Shown piece by piece: positions 1 through 7,600 of a stretch of 8,565 nt of DNA (positions are counted from its first letter, which is position 1; each line of letters begins with the position of its first letter). The notes under the pieces were generated by a model that was given only the letters and a program-made list of their open reading frames with translations, ran no database searches and was not told where the DNA came from. This stretch comes from Chloroflexota bacterium. Lineage in GTDB: Bacteria > Chloroflexota > Anaerolineae > B4-G1. The stretch is from contig DSAR01000184.1 of NCBI GenBank assembly GCA_011046405.1, positions 1 to 8,565 of the forward strand, read 5' to 3'. Both the position numbers and the translations under genes were made by a program.

Positions 1-1109
1 AGCGCCAGGTAAATCGGCGGCAGCCCGCACACGTTGTACCGGTTCTTCACCCGTTTGATCGCCTCGAAAAAGCCATCTACATCTCCGGCACACATGTGCG
101 TCATCAACACGTCGTCAGCCGCCTTCAGTTGGGCCCTGCCAACCCCATCCACCGGACGCCCGCCAAAGGCAGGCCCCACGTGGGCCAGATCGGCTGCCGC
201 CACGACGAGCACCCGCCGCCCCCGGGCCGCTTGCCGAAAAACGCGCACCAACGTGTCGATCGTCGGATCATCCCTGGGATCGCCCTCCCCCTCTTGCACG
301 AATGGATAGAAAGAACCGCAGAGGATCGGTACGAATTCGCATGGCTCGCCATCCCGCATGTGGTGCAGCCAGACCGCGCCCAGCTCGATCGAATGCTCGT
401 GCCGGTGATAGAGTTCCCCGTCAAGCGCCTTCTCTCCCAACGCCTCGACCAACGTCTCGACCACCGATTGCGAGGTCGGCAGGACACCAAAAGGGGTCTC
501 GTAATCCTGGTAGGTCAGGGCCAAGAGGTGCTCGCCGCCGAAATGGTCGGTGCCCAACATGAGCACCAGATCGGCCTCGCGCACCGCCTCGCGGGCAGCG
601 CTCCAGGTCCGGGCGTACACCGAGCCGCCGCGCTCGTAGTCGATGTGCGGGCTGACCAATCCTTGCACCCGTTCAACTGGGGGAATATCTCCTGCTTCGT
701 CCAGATAACCCTGGAAAAGGCGACGCAGATCGTCAAGCTCGGCCGGGTACGTCCGCCCGGCCAACGATGCTGGGCGGAAAGGCGCCTGGCGATACTGGCG
801 CACCGCCCGCTCTCGTGCCCGGACAAACCGCTCGTTTTCCAGCAAAAGCGCCTCGTCCAGCGCATCGAACAGGTGATCCAGGACGTCGGAGGTAACTCGA
901 ATCCCAAAGCGCACGCCCAGGGTAGCGCTGAGGGCGCGACTGTCGCGCGTGCCATCGCACAGGCCCAAAATGGGGGCCAATGGTCGCGGGATCGAGACGG
1001 TGATCTCGCCCAACTGGAGCGGGTCTCGCAGCAGTAGATATTGTTGACCCTGCTGCACGATCGGATGAATGTCAACTGGGCGTAATTTGGGGAACTGGTT
1101 TTCAGTCAA
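1..1109 (-). CDS. amrB: AmmeMemoRadiSam system protein B (Memo family) with N-terminal extension, C-terminus cut by window edge
   Basis: About 369 codons are visible; the C-terminus lies beyond position 1. The Memo domain starts near residue 148. It has SPHIDY (H155), LGTDHF (H189), EHSIEL (238-243), ADLAHVG (D307, H310) and NVCGLPPI (C361), matching the PHAGY, GPSHH, EHSIE, DxCHWG and ICGxxPI blocks of human MEMO1. The metal-site His and Cys positions therefore appear kept. Residues 1-115 are an extra module (RDPLQL, LCDGTRD, LLENERF) resembling a PqqD-like or winged-helix fold. The start is TTG at 1109: AGGGG at 1117-1121 sits 7 bases upstream, and no ATG or GTG is available in frame before the TGA at 1140-1142. 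It begins 16 bases after the small membrane protein ends, so the two are probably translationally coupled. The family is named for genomic linkage with AMMECR1 and a radical SAM protein; neither is visible, but either could lie past position 1. The reaction is not established. Confidence 0.9.
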   Translation of the reverse strand, partial: MTENQFPKLRPVDIHPIVQQGQQYLLLRDPLQLGEITVSIPRPLAPILGLCDGTRDSRALSATLGVRFGIRVTSDVLDHLFDALDEALLLENERFVRARERAVRQYRQAPFRPASLAGRTYPAELDDLRRLFQGYLDEAGDIPPVERVQGLVSPHIDYERGGSVYARTWSAAREAVREADLVLMLGTDHFGGEHLLALTYQDYETPFGVLPTSQSVVETLVEALGEKALDGELYHRHEHSIELGAVWLHHMRDGEPCEFVPILCGSFYPFVQEGEGDPRDDPTIDTLVRVFRQAARGRRVLVVAAADLAHVGPAFGGRPVDGVGRAQLKAADDVLMTHMCAGDVDGFFEAIKRVKNRYNVCGLPPIYLA

Positions 1110-1125
1110 AAGAGCGCCCCTGTTC

Positions 1126-1317
1126 TCACACAGCCGACGTCAAAAATACGATGAAGAAAAGCGCCAACATAATAATCAGGATGAACAGACAGCCCAATTT
1201 GACGAAATTCATCGTCAATTTGAAGACAATCTTGATGACGAACAGGCCGATCAATAGAACAGCGGCAATGACGAGCAAGACCAACAATTGCCCACCGATT
1301 GGGTCTAACGTCTCCAT
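1126..1317 (-). CDS. Small two-helix membrane protein, 63 residues, unknown function
   Basis: I do not recognise a named family. The protein is METLDPIGGQ followed by a hydrophobic segment (about 11-33), a short basic amphipathic linker around KLTMNFVK (33-40) and a second hydrophobic segment (about 41-60) ending at SAV. It probably forms a membrane hairpin. The start is firm: ATG at 1315-1317 is preceded by an unusually long purine-rich ribosome binding site, GGAGGAGGAGG, at 1323-1333 with a 5-base spacer. That site directly abuts the stop codon of the DUF362 gene, so reinitiation after it is likely. A longer in-frame reading extends upstream to 1584 but only shadows the DUF362 gene. Position between an Fe-S protein and Memo suggests a membrane anchor or partner, which is inference from order alone. 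Confidence 0.8.
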   Translation of the reverse strand: METLDPIGGQLLVLLVIAAVLLIGLFVIKIVFKLTMNFVKLGCLFILIIMLALFFIVFLTSAV

Positions 1318-1322
1318 CTTTA

Positions 1323-1333
1323 CCTCCTCCTCC
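1323..1333 (-). promoter_or_regulatory. Extended Shine-Dalgarno tract before the 63-residue membrane protein
   Basis: GGAGGAGGAGG on the minus strand gives several overlapping registers complementary to the 16S rRNA tail. It lies 5 bases before the ATG and touches the upstream TGA at 1334-1336. It decides the start of the small gene and implies strong translation relative to its operon neighbours. Confidence 0.8.
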
Positions 1334-2452
1334 TCAGATTCCCACCCCAGCCAGCCGGGCGACCCAATTGCGATGCATCGAGATCGCGCCTTGCGGGCAG
1401 ATCTCGGCGCAACAGAAGCAAGCGATACACCGGTCCAGATCGAAGCGCGGCGGGTGACCGGCAGTGATGATCTCCGGGGGGCAGACCTCGACGCATCGCC
1501 CGCACCCGGCGCAAGCGGCCTCATCCAGGGCAGGACGGATTCGAATAGCCTGGCGCAGGGGAGCGCTGATCCACGACGGCACACGCAAGAAGAAGTAGGC
1601 CCGGGGCAAATTCAACGATCCAAAATCCAACGCCCGGCGATCTCCCTGGATCTGGATCGCTTCGAGATCCGCCGTGCCTAAACCGCGCTCGCTGGCCTGC
1701 ACCACGTGCAAGACGTCGCGGACCCGGTAGCCCATCGCCTGCACCAGCACCGCGTCCAGCGCCACCGGATCGGGCGAGGCGAGCAGACACCCGTAGTGAT
1801 GGGGGGTCCCACGCGCGCCGGGGCCGTCGCCTTCCTGGCCCCATACCCCGTCCATGATCGTCAAAGCCGGACGGGTGAGATCCAGGAGATCCACCAATAT
1901 CCGGCTGAAGTCCGGGACGCCGGGGGCGCGCAGGTGGAGTTGCCGCTTGCGGGTGCCGGGCACAGCGCCAAAAAGGTTCTTGATCGCACCGGTGTAGAGC
2001 GTCAGCATATGGGTCTTCAACTTGGGCACGTTGATCACCAGATCGACCTCGGAGAAGGGGGAGGCGACGAAATAGTCGTCACCGTTCAGGCGTTCCCACG
2101 TCACGCTCTCGAAGAGGGCCAGGCGGGCGCCGGTCTGCTCGGCGATATCGACCATGCCGCCCCGGCGCCAGACCGGGGGCGGATCCTGGATCGGGCCGCC
2201 GGGCGAGTCGCCGATGACGACGTCACCTCCGGCCTCTTGCACCAGGTCGACGACGGCGCGCACGAGCGACGGATGGGTCGTGATTGCCCGCTCCCAATCG
2301 GAGGCCGAGACCAGGTTGGGCTTGACGAGCACGCGCATCCCCGGACGGACGAAGCGCCGCATCCCGCCAAAGGGGGCGAGCAAGCCGTGTATCCTCTGCC
2401 GCACGCCGTCCAAATCATAGGCAGCGCACGCTTCGACAGTAACGAGCGACAT
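1334..2452 (-). CDS. DUF362 domain protein with C-terminal two-cluster ferredoxin domain
   Basis: This is a 372-residue protein, complete. The DUF362 region (about 1-285) carries KPNLVSA (44-50), GDSPGG (81-86), the family hallmark PKLKTHML (143-150) and GAIKNLFG (155-162), and DPVALDAV (228-235). A ferredoxin domain follows, with CAGCGRCVEVCP (Cys 314, 317, 320, 324) and CIACFCCAEICP (Cys 342, 345, 348, 352), the pattern for two [4Fe-4S] clusters. No signal peptide or membrane helix is seen, so it is probably cytoplasmic. DUF362 proteins are usually annotated as Fe-S or cytoplasmic redox proteins and their substrate is generally unknown. It starts 5 bases after the cyclophilin stop, and GAGGAG inside the end of that gene is the likely ribosome binding site. 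The downstream membrane protein follows after 16 bases. Family assignment is secure; the specific role is not. Confidence 0.93.
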   Translation of the reverse strand: MSLVTVEACAAYDLDGVRQRIHGLLAPFGGMRRFVRPGMRVLVKPNLVSASDWERAITTHPSLVRAVVDLVQEAGGDVVIGDSPGGPIQDPPPVWRRGGMVDIAEQTGARLALFESVTWERLNGDDYFVASPFSEVDLVINVPKLKTHMLTLYTGAIKNLFGAVPGTRKRQLHLRAPGVPDFSRILVDLLDLTRPALTIMDGVWGQEGDGPGARGTPHHYGCLLASPDPVALDAVLVQAMGYRVRDVLHVVQASERGLGTADLEAIQIQGDRRALDFGSLNLPRAYFFLRVPSWISAPLRQAIRIRPALDEAACAGCGRCVEVCPPEIITAGHPPRFDLDRCIACFCCAEICPQGAISMHRNWVARLAGVGI

Positions 2453-2457
2453 CGGCC

Positions 2458-3183
2458 CTAGCGCTCCTCGATCTCGATCGTCTGGATCAGGTCGCCTTCG
2501 AACGTGGGGGCCATGTTGGGATCACGCGGGCGCAGCGATTCCAACACGTCCATCCCCGCGATCACGCGGCCAAAGATCGTATGCTTCCCGTCCAGCCAGG
2601 GCGTCGCGTCATACGTGATGAAAAATTGGCTTCTGTTGGTATCGGGGCCGGCGTTGGCCATCGACAGGATACCGGGGCCGTCGTGCTTCAAGTCAGGATG
2701 GAACTCGTCGGCGAATTGATAACCCGGCCCTCCGGTGCCGGTACCGCTCGGGTCCCCGCCCTGGGCCATGAAGCCCTTGAGCACCCGGTGGAACGTGGTA
2801 CCGTCGTAAAATCCCTGCCGGGCCAGGAAGACGAAGTTATTGACCGTGTTCGGCGCCCTGTCGGCGAACAACTCGACGACGATGTCACCCTTCTCCGTCT
2901 TGAACGTCGCGACGTAGGTCTTATCTGGATCGATACCCATCGTCGGCGGCTGGCTGTACATCCCATCCCGGTCGGCGGGATTCGCCGGCATCGCGGACAC
3001 CGCTGATTCCTCCTCGATCGGTCTCGAAGTAAGGGCCACCCACACCCCAATCACCACCAGGATGAAGACCACGGCGATGCCGCCGACCCACCCCCAGAAG
3101 CGGAGAGAACGCCCGGTCTTCTTGTTTTTATTTGAGGGCTTGGCAACGTACCGTCTTCTGCTGCCTCGGATTTTCTTGGACAT
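2458..3183 (-). CDS. Membrane-anchored cyclophilin-type peptidyl-prolyl cis-trans isomerase
   Basis: From ATG 3183 this is 241 residues. A basic cytoplasmic N-terminus (residues 1-26, rich in Arg/Lys) precedes a single membrane helix (about 29-52) and a short linker. The cyclophilin domain (about 87-240) contains FHRVLKGFMAQGGDPSGTG (131-149, catalytic Arg 133), SMANAGPDTNRSQFFI (174-189) and the W196/GKHTIFGRV block. The orientation should place the isomerase outside the cytoplasmic membrane, where it would help fold exported proteins. The reading frame stays open upstream to ATG 3237 (259 residues), but those 18 residues are translated from the heptamer repeat tract and its edge. I prefer 3183, with GGAGA at 3196-3200 and a somewhat long 12-base spacer; ATG 3216 or 3237 remain possible. 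It heads the operon with the DUF362 and Memo genes. A nearby fold-maturation role for those products is speculative. Confidence 0.92.
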   Translation of the reverse strand: MSKKIRGSRRRYVAKPSNKNKKTGRSLRFWGWVGGIAVVFILVVIGVWVALTSRPIEEESAVSAMPANPADRDGMYSQPPTMGIDPDKTYVATFKTEKGDIVVELFADRAPNTVNNFVFLARQGFYDGTTFHRVLKGFMAQGGDPSGTGTGGPGYQFADEFHPDLKHDGPGILSMANAGPDTNRSQFFITYDATPWLDGKHTIFGRVIAGMDVLESLRPRDPNMAPTFEGDLIQTIEIEER

Positions 3184-3206
3184 TCGTGTCTTAAGTCTCC
3201 TTTTGT

Positions 3207-3269
3207 CATTCGTCATTCGCCATTCGCCATTCGTCATTCATCATTCGCCATTCGTCATTCGCCATTCGC
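3207..3269. repeat. Heptanucleotide tandem repeat CATTCGY, nine copies
   Basis: Nine back-to-back 7-bp units span exactly 63 bp. On the plus strand all are CATTCGC or CATTCGT except the fifth, CATTCAT (3235-3241). On the minus strand each unit reads RCGAATG and supplies an ATG; as 7 is not a multiple of 3, these ATGs fall in all three frames. The tract lies just downstream of the cyclophilin operon promoter, so it should be transcribed as the 5' leader. The variant fifth unit creates a TGA that closes the cyclophilin frame upstream of 3237. Confidence 0.95.
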
Positions 3270-3271
3270 CA

Positions 3272-3300
3272 AGTATACCATACCCGTCCCCGTTCACCAA
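3272..3300 (-). promoter_or_regulatory. Sigma-70-type promoter for the cyclophilin-DUF362-Memo operon
   Basis: On the minus strand, -35 TTGGTG (3295-3300) and -10 TATACT (3272-3277) are separated by 17 bases. TGG immediately before the -10 gives an extended -10 (TGn). Transcription would begin near 3265, inside the heptamer tract, leaving a leader of about 80 bases before the preferred start. Confidence 0.65.
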
Positions 3301-3322
3301 AGCAGGCGTTGGCCCGCTTGCT
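3301..3322 (-). terminator. Possible weak terminator hairpin after arfB
   Basis: Minus-strand AGCAAGCG and CGCCTGCT form an 8-position stem with one A-C mismatch around a 6-base loop. The hairpin begins one base after the arfB stop and is followed by only TTT, which runs into the next promoter's -35. It could separate the HEAT/arfB transcript from the cyclophilin operon, but the short T tract makes it weak and read-through is likely. Confidence 0.35.
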
Positions 3323-3323
3323 C

Positions 3324-3749
3324 TCAATACTCCGGTGGGGGTTTCCTCAACTTTTTGATCCGGCTGCGGCGCTGCTTTTCTTGCAGCCGCCGCTCTTGTG
3401 AGGATCGCGTGGGCCTGGTCCGGCGACGCTTCTTGGGCCTGCAGGCCGCCTGCCGGACCAGTTCGGTCAATCGCTCGATCGCGTCGCGGCGGTTCCGGCT
3501 CTGGGAGCGATACTGGTTGGCCTCGATGATCAGGACCCCATCCTTGGTCATTCGATTGCCCGCCAGTTTGGTCAGGCGCCGGCGCACGTCGTCTGGCAAC
3601 GCCGCCGAATTCGCCACGTCGAAACGAAGCTGCACCGCCGTGGCCGATTTGTTGACGTGTTGTCCTCCCGGTCCGGAAGCAGAGGTAAAGTCGAACTCGA
3701 TCTCGCTCTCGGGGATCACGATGCGCCGGACCACGTTAGCTGTTCCCAC
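3324..3749 (-). CDS. arfB: Alternative ribosome-rescue factor ArfB (peptidyl-tRNA hydrolase)
   Basis: ArfB enters the A site of ribosomes stalled on truncated mRNA and hydrolyses the peptidyl-tRNA. The 141-residue length matches the E. coli protein (140). The catalytic loop SGPGGQHVNKSATAVQLRF (25-43) has the GGQ motif at 28-30. GVLIIEANQYRSQSRNR (71-87) is the usual family block. The C-terminal tail from about 104 is strongly basic (PKKRRRTRPTRSSQERR and beyond), as needed to bind in the empty mRNA channel. The missing N-terminal release-factor domains distinguish it from RF1/RF2. The start is GTG 3749, which overlaps the end of the HEAT gene by 14 bases and has GGAGG upstream; GTG 3734 is a credible alternative. 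The overlap implies translational coupling. Confidence 0.95.
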   Translation of the reverse strand: MGTANVVRRIVIPESEIEFDFTSASGPGGQHVNKSATAVQLRFDVANSAALPDDVRRRLTKLAGNRMTKDGVLIIEANQYRSQSRNRRDAIERLTELVRQAACRPKKRRRTRPTRSSQERRLQEKQRRSRIKKLRKPPPEY

Positions 3750-4494
3750 CCTCGCGCGCCTCCCACCACTGCCGCCAGGCCTGAACCGTTTCGAATGCCT
3801 GTCCGGTGAGCGTCTCCAGTGTCTCGACGATGGCCTCGCTCAAGGCCTCGTCGTCTCCCGCACGCTCCACCAGCATCTCTACCAGCGGGCCCAGCGCCCG
3901 CCGATCACCCAGCTCGGCCAACTCCTTGACGGCGATCAGCTGCACGTCACCGTTCTCGTGGTCGAGCAGATCCATGATAGGCGCGACCGCTTCCTCACTG
4001 CCCGTCTGCCCCAACGCCCAGACGACGGTTGGCAAGACATCCACGTCACAATCGTCGAGAGCAGCGATGAGTGGATCGACGGCGGGCACGCCGACCTGCC
4101 CCAGCGCCCCGGCGGCGGCCCAACGGACTTCCAAATCATCGAGCGACAATAGATCGAGCAGGGGAGCGACGGCCGATTCACCCACCGCGACCAACGAATC
4201 GGCGGCTGACTGGGGCAACTCGTTGTAGCGGAGCGCTCGGAGCAATTCCGCTTGAGCCTCTTCCCCGCCAATCTGGCCCAACGCCTTGAGCGCTGCCTCA
4301 CGCATCTCCTGGCTCCTGAAAAAGGTAATAAGCGTTTCCACCGCTCGCTCATCCCCCACCTCGCCCAAGGCTTCGATGGTCGCCCGACAGGCCGCAGCGT
4401 GTCGATCCAGGGCATCTAACAAAGCATCCACGTCACCATCCGCTTGTAAACGCTCGACGCTCGGCGGGCCGAAAAACTGTTGCAAAAGTGACAT
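3736..4494 (-). CDS. HEAT-repeat (PBS-lyase HEAT-like) protein
   Basis: The 252-residue protein is almost entirely short helical repeats. Recognisable units include ATIEALGEVGDERAVETLI (38-56), AALKALGQIGGEEAQAELL (67-85), AADSLVAVGESAVAPLLDLL (97-116), RWAAAGALGQVGVPAVDPLI (124-143), TVVWALGQTGSEEAVAPIMDLL (156-177) and IAVKELAELGDRRALGPLVEML (187-208). Each has the ALGxxG...A...L pattern of PBS-lyase HEAT-like repeats. The end, LTGQAFETVQAWRQWWEA (229-246), carries a WRxWW motif common at the close of such proteins. No signal peptide, membrane helix or catalytic motif is seen, so it is probably a cytoplasmic protein-binding scaffold. Partner unknown; it need not be related to phycobilisome lyases. 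ATG 4494 follows GGAAAGG at a suitable distance, and arfB overlaps its end. Confidence 0.9.
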   Translation of the reverse strand: MSLLQQFFGPPSVERLQADGDVDALLDALDRHAAACRATIEALGEVGDERAVETLITFFRSQEMREAALKALGQIGGEEAQAELLRALRYNELPQSAADSLVAVGESAVAPLLDLLSLDDLEVRWAAAGALGQVGVPAVDPLIAALDDCDVDVLPTVVWALGQTGSEEAVAPIMDLLDHENGDVQLIAVKELAELGDRRALGPLVEMLVERAGDDEALSEAIVETLETLTGQAFETVQAWRQWWEAREGGNS

Positions 4495-4536
4495 TCTAAC
4501 GCCTTTCCACTAACGAAACAACTGATACTGCTTAAC

Positions 4537-4564
4537 ACTATAGCACAAAAACAAGGAGAGGCAA
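4537..4564 (-). promoter_or_regulatory. Promoter for the HEAT-arfB unit
   Basis: Minus strand: -10 TATAGT (4537-4542) with an extended -10 TGC directly before it, and -35 TTGCCT (4559-4564) at a 16-base spacer. The start site would be near 4530, giving a leader of about 35 bases. It faces away from the kinase promoter. Confidence 0.55.
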
Positions 4565-4594
4565 GGAATGGGTAGCGGGTCTCAAGGAAAACGT

Positions 4595-4623
4595 TTGACA
4601 ATCAGACGACAAGCATGTATAGT
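4595..4623 (+). promoter_or_regulatory. Near-consensus sigma-70 promoter for the hybrid kinase
   Basis: A perfect -35 TTGACA (4595-4600), a 17-base spacer and -10 TATAGT (4618-4623) predict strong housekeeping-sigma transcription from about 4630. The leader to ATG 4679 is about 49 bases, with CGAGG at 4669-4673 as ribosome binding site. No clear operator palindrome was seen between here and the start. Confidence 0.8.
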
Positions 4624-4678
4624 TTGATGAAGCGGTCGTGAGATCCGATAAGGTAAGGTTATACAAGACGAGGCCAAG

Positions 4679-7600
4679 ATGCCAGGCAAACAAATAAACC
4701 CTGATTTACCTCAGATCTTCATCGTCGAGGATGAGGCAGTCATCGCCATGCGACTCGAACGGTTACTGACCCACCAGGATTACGAGGTCGTTGGGGTAGC
4801 ACCCAGAGGCGAGGACGCGATCCAAAAAGTGGGGGAAAAACGGCCCGACCTGATATTGATGGATATCCAGCTGGCGGGCGAATTGGACGGGGTCGAGACG
4901 GCAGCTCGGATTCGGGAACGCTTCGATATACCCATCGTCTACCTCTGGTCTCACCCAGAGCGGATGATCACAGAGGAGATCCAACGCACTCGTCCCGCGG
5001 GCTTTATCTCCAAGCCAGTGCGAGATCAAGAAGTGCTCGCCACGGTCGAGACGGCACTCTACAAACACCGGATGGAGACAAAACTGCGGGAAAGCGAGAT
5101 GTTGTTGGCCCACTCCCAGCAGATCGCCCACGTCGGCAGTTGGATATTGGACGTGGCGACCGACCATTTGACCTGGTCTGATGAGACCTATCGCATCTTT
5201 GGGCTAGAACCACAGGCATTTGCTGTCACTTACGAGGCCTTTCTCGACGCTGTCCATCCAGAGGACCGGGCTGCGGTGGACGCCGCCTACAACAAATCAC
5301 TGCGGGAGGGAGAAGACGGTTACGACATTGAACATCGGATTGTACACCGGCAAAGCGGCGAAATACGTCACGTTCACGAAAAATGCATCCACGAACGGAA
5401 TGAGTCGGGAGAAATCTTCTGTTCCATCGGCACAGTCCAGGACATCACCGAGCGCAAACAGGTGGAGGAGAAACTTGCTGAAGAACGTAAGCGCTTGAAC
5501 TTTATCATGGAGACCACCCGCACGCACTTCGACATCCTGGACACCGATCTCAACCTCCATCATGTCGATTCAGCCTGGCAGAAAATCTACGGTGATCCGG
5601 AGGGACGCAAGTGTTACGAATACTTCATGGGGCTTGACACGCCCTGTCCAGGATGTGGCGTGCCCCTGGCGCTGGAAACCAAAGAGATCGTCGTCTCCGA
5701 GGAGTTCCTGCCCAAGGAGAACCGGAGCATTGAGGTCCATACCATCCCGTTCCAGAACGCGGAAGGCGAATGGCTAGTGGCCGAGTTCAATATCGACATC
5801 ACCGAACGCAAGCGCGCGGAACAGGCGCTGAAGCACAGGATGGCACAATTGACTGCCCTGGGGCAAGCTGCGCAGGCAGTGACCGCCTCTCTCGACCTGG
5901 ACAAGGTGTTGACCCAGGTGATCTCGCTGGCCCACGAGGTGGCGGCATCCGATTACATCAGCGTGGCGCTGGTGGACAAAGGGGGACAGATGACCCAGGC
6001 GGTCGAGAACGTGCCAGATGTGCCCGCCCTGGTGTACCGTGTCCGGGACGAAGGGATTAGCAACTGGATCACACATTCCCGCCGCCCGGTCATCATCGAC
6101 CAGATCGGCGAGGATGGCAGCATAATTCCCGCCCTGGGCGAAGGGGCGCCGCGTGTCGCCAATGCCTACATCGTGGAGGCCGGCGTCAAGTCTGCCGCTG
6201 GCTTGCCCCTGATGGTCAAGGACCATGTGCTGGGCGTGATCTTTTTTCACAGCTTGCAGCCCGGCGCTTACCATGACCAATTGCCTGTGCTCATGCCCTT
6301 CGCCAATCAGGTCGCCATCGCTATCGAGAACGCACGATTGTACCAGGCCGAGCACGAATCTCGCAAGCAGGCCGAGGCGCTGCGCCAGGCCACGCAAGCG
6401 GTGAGCGCCAGCCTGGGACAGCGCGAGACGCTGGGCCTGATCCTGAAACAATTGAAGCGTGTGTTGGTCTACGATACCGCTTCGGTCCTGATATTGCACG
6501 AAGGAGATGCACCCGACCTGGTGGTTGATATAGGCTACGAGGATGAACAAATGACCAGCGGGGAAGCGAGACAAGTGCTCTCAGATAGTCCCATCCTGAG
6601 CCAGATGGCGCGAGATCTACAATCAGTGGTCAGCGGAGACGTGCGGCAACTGGATGCTTGGACCTGGGTGTCCGGGGCGAAGCACGTCCGCTCGTGGTTG
6701 GGGGTTCCTTTGGTGGTGCGAGACCAGATGATCGGCGCGTTGATGGTCGATCAGTGCCAAACGAACGCCTTTGGCGAAAGCGAGAAGCAAATAGCAGAGA
6801 CCTTCGCCCAACACGTCGCCCAAGCGATCGAGAACGCGCGCCTGATGACGAAGACGCGGGAACAGGCGCGACAGGTTCGGCAAATTATGGACACTGTACC
6901 GGAAGGCGTGCTGCTTTTGGACGCGGGGGGACGGGTCCTGCAGGCCAACCCCGTGGCCGAGGGCGACCTATTGGTATTGGCCGGCGCCGCGGTGGGCGAC
7001 ACGCTCACCCACCTGGGCAGCCGCCCGCTGGCCGAGTTGCTCACCTCGCCGCCCGTCAAAGGATTGTGGCACGAGATCAAGGTGCATGATGGTCGCACTT
7101 TCGAGGTGATCGCCCGGCCGGTGGAAAACGGCCCAGAACCGGAGCAGTGGGTGCTGGTGATCAAAGACGCGACCAGGGAGCGGGAGATTCAGGCCCAGAT
7201 CCAGCAGCAGGCCCAACTGGCAGCCGTGGGCCAACTGGCAGCCGGTATCGCCCACGACTTCAACAACATCATGACCGTCATCGTCCTCTACACCCAAATG
7301 GGATTGAACATGCCCGACATACCCCCAAAGCTCCGCGAGCGCCTGGAGATCGTTTCTCAACAAGCCAGACGGGCCATCGACCTGATCCAGCAGATCCTGG
7401 ATTTCGGCCGGCGGGCGGTATTGGAACGCCGGCCGATGGACCTATCGCCATTCTTGAAAGAGGTGGTCAAGTTGCTGGAGCGCACCGTGCCGGAGAATAT
7501 CCAAGTGAAACTGAGTTATGGCCAGGATGAATACATCGTCAACGCCGATCCCACAAGGATGCAACAGGCTATCATGAACCTGGCGACTAACGCGCGGGAC

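Noticed and set aside
96..1037. A 313-codon plus-strand open frame opposite the Memo gene
   Set aside because: It is Arg/Pro/Gln-rich with no family motif, while the opposite strand holds a clear Memo protein; a high-GC antisense shadow.
1706..2461. A 251-codon plus-strand open frame opposite DUF362
   Set aside because: It mirrors a protein with secure DUF362 and ferredoxin motifs, and shows no domain or ribosome binding site of its own.
3184..3237. N-terminal extension of the cyclophilin starting at ATG 3237
   Set aside because: Most of its codons come from the heptamer tract. The Arg/Lys-rich start at 3183 gives a normal membrane-anchored cyclophilin with a ribosome binding site outside the tract. 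Kept as an alternative only.
3207..3269. CRISPR-like array
   Set aside because: Units are 7 bp with no spacers, so it is a simple tandem repeat.
3062..3358. Plus-strand ORF coding a FVIRHSP heptapeptide repeat
   Set aside because: The peptide repeat is just the 7-bp tandem repeat read in frame; the rest opposes the cyclophilin N-terminus.
7210..7246. Imperfect 18-bp direct repeat in the kinase
   Set aside because: It encodes AQLAAVGQLAAG of the normal H-box region; the similarity comes from the protein sequence.
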